Positions 46,023 to 64,000 of a stretch of 64,000 bases of DNA are shown here, piece after piece; the stretch's first letter is position 1; every line of letters begins with the position of its first letter. The position numbers and the translations under genes were made by a program. The stretch lies in assembly GCA_018857735.1 (NCBI GenBank), contig JABMCL010000533.1:235001-299000 (forward strand), given 5' to 3'. This DNA comes from Alviniconcha marisindica (lineage: Eukaryota > Mollusca > Gastropoda > Provannidae). The notes under the pieces were generated by a model, which saw only the letters and a program-made list of their open reading frames with translations, made no database searches and was not told where the DNA came from.

Positions 46023-46949
46023 CTAAAGGGAAACGCAAGCGACGGCACAGCAGTCACGGGTCTTGTCGATAGGAATGGAGCAAACAATAAGCTCACTGCA
46101 GTTTTTCTGTTGATTTGTGCTCCAGTTCAAAATCATAGACGTTTGAAAGTCCGGATGAAATGACGCAGACGTGAGTAGCGCCATTTTGACTCAGTCTCTG
46201 ACGTCACTGATACGGACTACCTGGAAGCTCTAAAGGTTGCCAGTGTTTACACAATACCAAGCAGCCTGAACGGACATACATTGTATATAAATGGATTTTG
46301 ATTTACTTTGAGCCAGAGCACAGTGAAAAAGAGCCGCCTCCTGAAATTCAGTGAGTAAGAAAGGGAATCTGGAACTGTTACAAGTATACACTCAGGCCCA
46401 GTGTGTAGACGTGACCGGTGTTTGCTGGACATCAACATTGATTGACTGTGCCGGGCGAGAAAACCTGCTGCAAACACAATAACTTGACAATTTCAAGCTT
46501 GGAAGACGGATCGCTCGCAAAAGTGCCGTTGATCTGATCGAAAAGGTCGGGCGCGAAATGATGTTCGCATACCAAATCAGCCCGCTTCCACAAATAGGTG
46601 TTGACTTTCCTGTGGAAATGATCCATTCTTCACTGTGGTTATCAAGCCACTTCCGAAAGAGGCTTCGATATTTCAGGGAGCGTTTTCGCTTAGGAAAGTA
46701 AAAGTAGCTTTCTTTGCGGTGTATTTACTGGCATACTGACCTCCGTATTTGTGACAAACCAACATTTTTTCTGATCTTTATTAAGAAGTAAAGAAAGAAT
46801 CGACATGGCTGCGCCCCAAAGCAATAAAGTACGTCTGTTGCACAAACAATGGTCTAGACCAACCACGCAAAGCCTGCAAAAGGAAATAATTATGTCCACA
46901 TTTTTTTCGTTGTCGGCCCATTTGTGTCCTCGGTTCGATTCCCCTTTAA
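46023..46949 (-). mobile_element. TTAA-type THAP element (Kolobok-like), intergenic
   Basis: The left end is CTAAAGGGAAACGC (TTAA decayed to CTAA) and the right end GGTTCGATTCCCCTTTAA. It holds CGCCATTTTG at 46179 and TGACGTCA at 46199. The minus strand encodes a THAP domain broken by a frameshift: TFTFPKRKRSLKYRSLFRKW (upstream frame, about 46700-46620) and RADLVCEHHFAPDLFDQ (46626-46432 frame). Confidence 0.6.
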
Positions 46950-48520
46950 TGCTGGATCAGTTGTGTCCACTATTCTGTCTCAGCCTGCCTCTCTCTCTCT
47001 CTCTCGATGGCCATAAAAGGCCTTTTGCCGGATTAAGTTCAGATAACTCTGCTGGTGAACTGAGATCTGGTCGATGCCTGCGCGACTCCCTCCTCTGACC
47101 CGCAACACTACACTTGCTGTAGCATCTCGACACACACCACCTACACATATCCAGCCGTTGCCAGAGAAAGATGAACCTTGCCGCATATTGCTTTTGCATC
47201 TCTTCTGGTTCCTTCACAACGGTGTGTCAGCAACGGAACTGATTTGCACGCAAAATAAATCTTTATACAGTCGTCTTTACAGATTGCTTTTGTTTTGTTT
47301 CTGGATGCTGGCGGTGTTTGTACAGCTAAACAGGGTTCAACAAAATGTTAATGTTCGAAGTCTGTTTTACCTGTCGATGCAGCCATATCTGGGTGAGCGT
47401 GCATGTTAATCTTTCAACCAACAGATGCTTTTGGGCAAGATATACTGGCATAGACAGAATCGTAGTAGAATTATGCAAAGCGCTGGCGAATCTGGATTTT
47501 TTCCATCATGGCTGATATAATTACGATTTTTTTCTTTCTTTTTGAAATCAAATGAGAGAGAGAGCAAAGTTTAAAAAAAAAAAAAAAAAAAAAAAAATGC
47601 AGCAGGCTGATGTTCTCTAAACGCAGGATGACGATGCTCCCGCTCCTGTCAGACGCGAGAGGCCTCAGCTCTAGTGGAGCGTACTTGCAAACGAGCAGTG
47701 GACGCTGCAGATAGTTCCCTGCTGTACATGCCAAGCAAGCTGCGGTTGCACAGTGGCTTGTATTCGAAACGAGGAAAATAGACAATCCGATTTATATTTT
47801 CACTCTCTTATGATCAAGTCAACTGCATCTGGGGGGGAAAAAAGGGGGGGGGGGGGGGAGTTGACATTGAAGCCCTAACATATTCATGTGATGTGACTTG
47901 AATGTAGTTAGTGGAAGCACAAAATGCGGCTGATGCTCCACCAATCTCCTCAGTAGTCACACTGACACAAGCACAAACCAGTGTCCATTCATCTCTCACC
48001 CTTGTACACTATGTAATGCAATGAGACAGTCCCTCTTATTTTTTTCTTCTCATTTTTTCGCATTTGCATTCTTCACTCAGTCTGGCCCCGATGTGTCATC
48101 GTTTCCAGGCTTGCATAAAGGGTCTTATCCGAACACCAGCGGCCTCCTCCATCCCCTTGGTCAGCCGTCCAATCTTCCTTCAGCATTTTCCACTTTCCGG
48201 GAATCCCGTCGGGCAGCAGTGATAACGCTGTGGACATCTTTTGCCGACTGTACAGGAATGACCAAATGGCAGCCTCACCCAACCCCCAACAACAACAAAC
48301 AAACAACAAAACTACCCCGCCCCCCACCTAGAAAAAAGAAGAAACCAAACCAAAACAATTCCCCCCCCCTCACCCCACACACACACACTCACACAAACAA
48401 AAACGAACACACGCAAAACGCATCAACACACAACAGCCTAACGGTCTTAAAACGGTCATTATTTTGTGTTTAGAAGCATGTTTCTAGTAACTAGAGAAGA
48501 TTTATGAGTACATTCATTTT
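46950..48520. other. Intergenic stretch without recognised gene
   Basis: It contains a poly-A run (about 47572-47597), a poly-G run (47844-47859) and a CA/C-rich patch near 48340-48400. Open frames here are short and of low complexity. Confidence 0.5.
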
Positions 48521-48523
48521 GTC

Positions 48524-48650
48524 GCTGTAAGTACACTACTTCTGTGCTTCGGTGGATATTCAAAAACGCTACGAAAGGCCGCATGTAGTAGTCCTGCAAC
48601 AAGAGTGCAATGGTCTGCTTGAGAGCAGATAACAGCGCTATGAACAGCGA
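48524..48650 (+). mobile_element. SINE 3' fragment
   Basis: The sequence gctgtaagtacac...ggtggatattcaaaaacgc...ctgcttgagagcagataacagcgctatgaa matches the 3' half of the complete SINE at 49281-49752. Confidence 0.6.
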
Positions 48651-49187
48651 TAGCCGGGACAGGAAGAATTTCAGGCGGGTAGGAGCAGTTGCTGCTTCCC
48701 CATGAAGGTCGTTCCAGTCGACAATTGTGGCGGGAGGAAAAAGAAGAGTTGCTGTCCTTCGGGAGGGCATCGACTGAGTAAGTCAGGGGTGAGACACCCG
48801 AGAGCCGCTGCGTGTGGGCACACAGTAGTTTTACCACACTGGCTACCTGATGACCGCAACCTTCGCATTTTACCTGCAGCGTGCCTTGTAGGACAAAGCT
48901 ATCATGGCCCGCCGTCTTTTCTTTGCGGAGCGGAACATGCACTGTTCCTTCTAGGACGGAGCAATCGTTTCCCGCTGTCTTTTTGGTTGTTCGTTTGTTT
49001 GCTTTTGGTTTTGTTGTTGGTTGTTGTTGTTGTGGGGTTGTTGTTGTTGTTGTTTTTTTATGGGGGGGGGGGGGGGGCGGGGGGGGCATGCATGAGACAT
49101 TCAATTTGAGAGGAAGTCGAGAGAAAGCGAAAGAAAAGGTTCCAGATTTTGTATCGGCTACCACAACTACCGTATCAGGTTGATCGA

Positions 49188-49262
49188 CGCACCATACCGC
49201 ACTGAATCAATCGGCCATACCAAATCAATCGGTCACACCAAAACAATCGGTCATACCAACAT
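49188..49262. repeat. Short tandem repeat, about 20-base unit
   Basis: Three to four copies of ACCAAATCAATCGGTCATA-like units directly upstream of the SINE. Confidence 0.6.
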
Positions 49263-49280
49263 TGGTGCGCCAATTGGGGG

Positions 49281-49752
49281 CTGGGGATAGCTCAGTGGTT
49301 AGAGCGCCGGACTCTTGATCGAAAGGTCGCGGGTTCGAATCCCTGCAGGAGCGGCGGGAGAATTTTCTTCTGCAGGGTCAACTTTCTGTGCTGACTCTTA
49401 TTTTGGTATTCGTTCCACCCCGTGTTACCGCAGTAGCACGTAAAAGACCCCGGTCATTCTGCCAAAAGCGCAGGTGGCAGGTTACAGCTAAACACGCATA
49501 CACCTTACGTATGTGGGTTTGCATGAAGTGACATGGTGCATGGTTGTATGGTGTACACAGAACGCGCCGAGATGGCAGCAGTTTCATGTGGCACCAGCCA
49601 TGCCAGCGCTGTAAGTACACCACTTCGGTGGATATTCAAAAACGCGCTATAAAAAGCTATTCACTCATGTAGAATCACATGCGAGCGCAGTGAGTCTGCT
49701 CGAAAGCGGAGAATAGCGCTATATAAAAGCGATCAATAATAATAATAATAAT
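49281..49752 (+). mobile_element. tRNA-derived SINE with (AAT)n tail
   Basis: The 5' head resembles a tRNA, with A box (TAGCTCAGTGGTTAGAGC) and B box (GGGTTCGAATCCC); these are the Pol III promoter of a SINE. A non-tRNA body of about 390 bases follows (with gtaaaagaccccggtcattc) and an L2-like tail GCGCTATATAAAAGCGATCA then (AAT)n. The anticodon stem does not pair, which excludes a functional tRNA. Confidence 0.8.
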
Positions 49753-49903
49753 GACCGCAGACCGACCCCCAAGCCAATCTCTGACCAACGAATGAACCTT
49801 TCAGAGTTCTGTATTCCACGCTAATAACAATATCTTTGCCTCTCCTCAACGAGCGCAAGGCATTAACATTCAAAATAAAGTACATCAGATCAAAACTACT
49901 TCC

Positions 49904-49929
49904 TCTCTCTCTCTCTGTCTCTCTCTGTC

Positions 49930-49985
<56 letters not shown>

Positions 49986-50010
49986 CCTCTCCTCTCTCTC
50001 TCTCTCTCCG
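49904..50010. repeat. (CT)n/(CTGT)n microsatellite
   Basis: Compound array with a central pure CTGT run. Confidence 0.9.
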
Positions 50011-50012
50011 CT

Positions 50013-50232
50013 CTCGTCCCTGTGAACACCACCTCTTTACAACACAGGCCTCGTCCCTGTGAACACCACCTCTTTACAACACAGGCCTCGTCCCTGTGAA
50101 CACCACCTCTTAACAACACAGGCCTCGTCCCTGTGAACACCACCTCTTTACAACACAGGCCTCGTCCCTGTGAACACCACCTCTTTACAACACAGGCCTC
50201 GTGCCTGTGAACACCACCTATTTACAACACAG
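50013..50232. repeat. 37-base tandem array, six units
   Basis: Units of cctgtgaacaccacctcttt plus acaacacaggcctcgtc repeat head to tail with very few differences, so the array is young. Confidence 0.9.
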
Positions 50233-50409
50233 AAAACGTTACTGTGTCTTGAGACAAATTTGTTTTCACACAGGCTAGTAAAAACAAAATAATTACATCG
50301 CATCAATAATAATCCAGCATTTTCCTCTACTCACCTTCTAGACGCCTTTCACGCTTCCCTACGTCCCCCCCGGCACACCCCCGCTATCGCCATCACACAC
50401 CATTATTCA

Positions 50410-62366
<11,957 letters not shown>

Positions 62367-62536
62367 CTGTCAGACAACGCAGAGGAGCAAGATTGAAACA
62401 ACTCGTCTTCCGTTCTAACCTGAATCCGATGCATAAACTATGGATCGTTTATTGTTTATAGCTTCGCACATTCTCTTTTAAAGAATATCGTTTATAAAAG
62501 CAGCGTTTATTGTGTGACTGTTGTCGCTCTATGTCG

Positions 62537-62742
62537 CCTACACGAAAGCACCAAAAACCGACATGAAAGCATGCAGTATGCAACAATGACGTGAAAGCAT
62601 CGATATCCAACACTGACACAAAAGCATAAGTAGCCAACACTGACACGAAAGCATGATCAGTATGTTACCGACACGAAAGCATCAATAACCGTCACGAATG
62701 GAAAGTATCAGTATCCAGCGATGACACGAAAGCATAATCGGT
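62537..62742. repeat. Degenerate minisatellite, core GACACGAAAGCAT
   Basis: About seven units of roughly 25-33 bases, each with a (T/C)GACACGAAAGCAT-like core and a CAGTATCCAA-like spacer. Confidence 0.75.
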
Positions 62743-62775
62743 ATCAAACAAGGAACTATCAGTGAAATGGCTGCC

Positions 62776-62953
62776 TCTTTGCCTTGTGGACATGGAATCA
62801 TCATTCTGCATGGCTGCCTTTTTATAGCTTTATGGCCGCACAAGACATTATCCGTGTATGCTGCCCCAGCTTTATGGACGGACGAAGAATCATAAGTGCA
62901 TGTCGCTTTGGCCTTATGGCTGGACAAAATATCACTCTTTGCTCCTGGGGACA
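62776..62953. repeat. Degenerate minisatellite, about 42-base unit
   Basis: Four units, each with CTTTATGG-CGGACAAGA and then ATCAT and a gctgcc-like end. Confidence 0.55.
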
Positions 62954-63295
62954 GCGGGCGGCCTCGTTTATGTGTTCTGTTCTTCCGTATAGTGTCCAGC
63001 TTGACCAGTTGGAAGACTGATAGTTACTGCATGCCCGGTTATTTTGGTGTTTGCACAATCGACCGAACTCTGACATGGACTACATTATTTTCTAACGTGC
63101 GTAATTATGTTGTCGTTTTGCATGCGTATACACACGGGAGATCCCGGTTTATTGCCTCATTCGAAAGACTTGTGTATTTGACTTCGGAGAAATTTCAGGC
63201 GGTGTGCAAAGCGTAGCATATGGTTCGACATGGAACTGGCACGCAGGATATTAAACTGCTCATTTAGTAGAAACAAACTAGAGGCTGTGGAACTT
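62954..63295. other. Unannotated stretch upstream of the Ly6-like exons
   Basis: I looked on the minus strand for a signal-peptide exon ending in phase 1 and found none convincing. Confidence 0.4.
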
Positions 63296-63299
63296 TATT

Positions 63300-63382
63300 T
63301 ATCTGGCGCTGTGAACACGCAAGGTTTTGTGTGGAAGTTTTTTATGCGCTATATATAAATTTTCATTCATTCATTCATTTTG
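63300..63382 (+). mobile_element. SINE/LINE tail fragment with (CATT)n
   Basis: The sequence atgcgctatatataaatttt followed by CATTCATTCATT resembles the tails of the L2-like elements elsewhere in the window. Confidence 0.4.
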
Positions 63383-63619
63383 TATGCGTGTGAGACGTGA
63401 CAAGGAAAGACAATTTTGAGAACAATTACAGACGGCGGTTAATGATGTATGCGGAAATGTTACAAAACTATGCGATTTCTGTGCTTTGTTGTAGTAGTTT
63501 GTGCGTCTGTCTGTATGGCCAACTAGCTTTTCGGCGTATTTTGTTTATAATTATATGCTCTCTCGCTCTCCCCTTATCTCACTCTTTCCTCCCCCATTCT
63601 CTCTCTCTTTCTCTCTCTC

Positions 63620-63750
63620 TTGTAGCCTAGCTTAGAAAACGTGTACATGTATAATTAGATCTAGAATAGTCCGTTGCATGGGCGAGGGTTAGATGTGAAA
63701 ATGGCATACATACATATATCTATTACCGTCGCAAATAAACAATTTCGTCA

Positions 63751-63751
<1 letters not shown>
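63620..63751 (+). mobile_element. LINE 3' UTR fragment, same family as 59091-59690
   Basis: The blocks tagcttagaaaacgtgtac, attagatctagaatagtcc and gggcgagggttagatgt match the 3' UTR units at 59091-59690 and end next to a (CT)n array. Confidence 0.7.

Positions 63752-63807
<56 letters not shown>
63752..63807. repeat. (CT)n microsatellite
   Basis: Pure CT array after the LINE 3' UTR fragment. Confidence 0.95.
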
Positions 63808-63811
<4 letters not shown>

Positions 63812-64000
63812 GAAGGAGGAGGGTGTGTGGCTGTGTGTATTTCTATCAGCTTTCTTTGGTTTGTTTTTTACTTTTTAACACAGTGATTATATGTTTCACT
63901 GGAAGTATCAGTACATGTTGTTTTGGCTCTATCGACAGCAACAACAACGATAATAAAAAATTATCAATACCACCACCACCAATAACAGTAATCATGTTTT

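Noticed and set aside
48021..49164. Several open frames of 100-216 residues on both strands
   Set aside because: They overlap each other, are rich in homopolymers (Pro/Thr/Gln/Gly runs from C, A and G tracts), and show no domain.
49281..49355. Functional tRNA gene
   Set aside because: A and B boxes are present, but the anticodon stem does not pair and the sequence continues into a SINE body with an (AAT)n tail.
50013..50232. CRISPR-like array
   Set aside because: The 37-base units are head to tail with no unique spacers, in an animal genome; it is a minisatellite.

Overview
The window is animal nuclear DNA, AT-rich, intron-rich and full of repeats. The density of (CA)n, (GA)n and homopolymer tracts, the CR1/L2-type LINE tails and the tRNA-derived SINE with an (AAT)n tail suggest a lophotrochozoan, most likely a gastropod mollusc. 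That assignment is inference; no mitochondrial or rRNA marker is present.

Positions 1-42,800, plus strand: one complete gene, UHRF1 (hemimethylated-DNA reader and E3 ubiquitin ligase). I resolved 17 coding exons (357-42448) carrying the ubiquitin-like, tandem Tudor, PHD, SRA and RING domains in the order known from vertebrates. The start is preceded by an E2F-type site, and an AATAAA follows the stop by about 330 bases. Three features stand out: an acidic, low-complexity insert of roughly 180 residues inside the first Tudor domain; a GC-AG intron 3 whose donor competes with an in-frame GT donor 36 bases upstream; and a one-base insertion in exon 5 that breaks the frame in this copy.

The introns of UHRF1 hold a layered set of DNA transposons: two hAT-like families with BED-finger remnants, a TA-flanked MITE, a long inverted-repeat (foldback) family, and TTAA-flanked, THAP-bearing elements that share a YY1-like/CRE-like sequence module. 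Intron 7 is a nest: a hAT-like element interrupted by a second hAT-like element and a MITE. One TTAA element begins at position +6 of intron 12.

Positions 42,800-52,870: intergenic. It contains minisatellites, a CR1/L2-type LINE 3' end, a further THAP-bearing TTAA element, a SINE, a 37-base tandem array and a (CA)n tract of about 600 bases.

Positions 52,870-62,366, minus strand: the last two coding exons of a Ly6/uPAR (three-finger, probably GPI-anchored) gene, convergent with UHRF1. Its signal-peptide exon was not found and probably lies beyond the window. The intron of about 9.1 kb is packed with LINE fragments and microsatellites, and the terminal-exon acceptor is a (TG)n tract followed directly by CAG. 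Several microsatellites begin just after the reading frame of a LINE, so they look seeded by LINE 3' UTRs.

Positions 62,400-64,000: degenerate minisatellites, a SINE/LINE tail and a further copy of a LINE 3' end.
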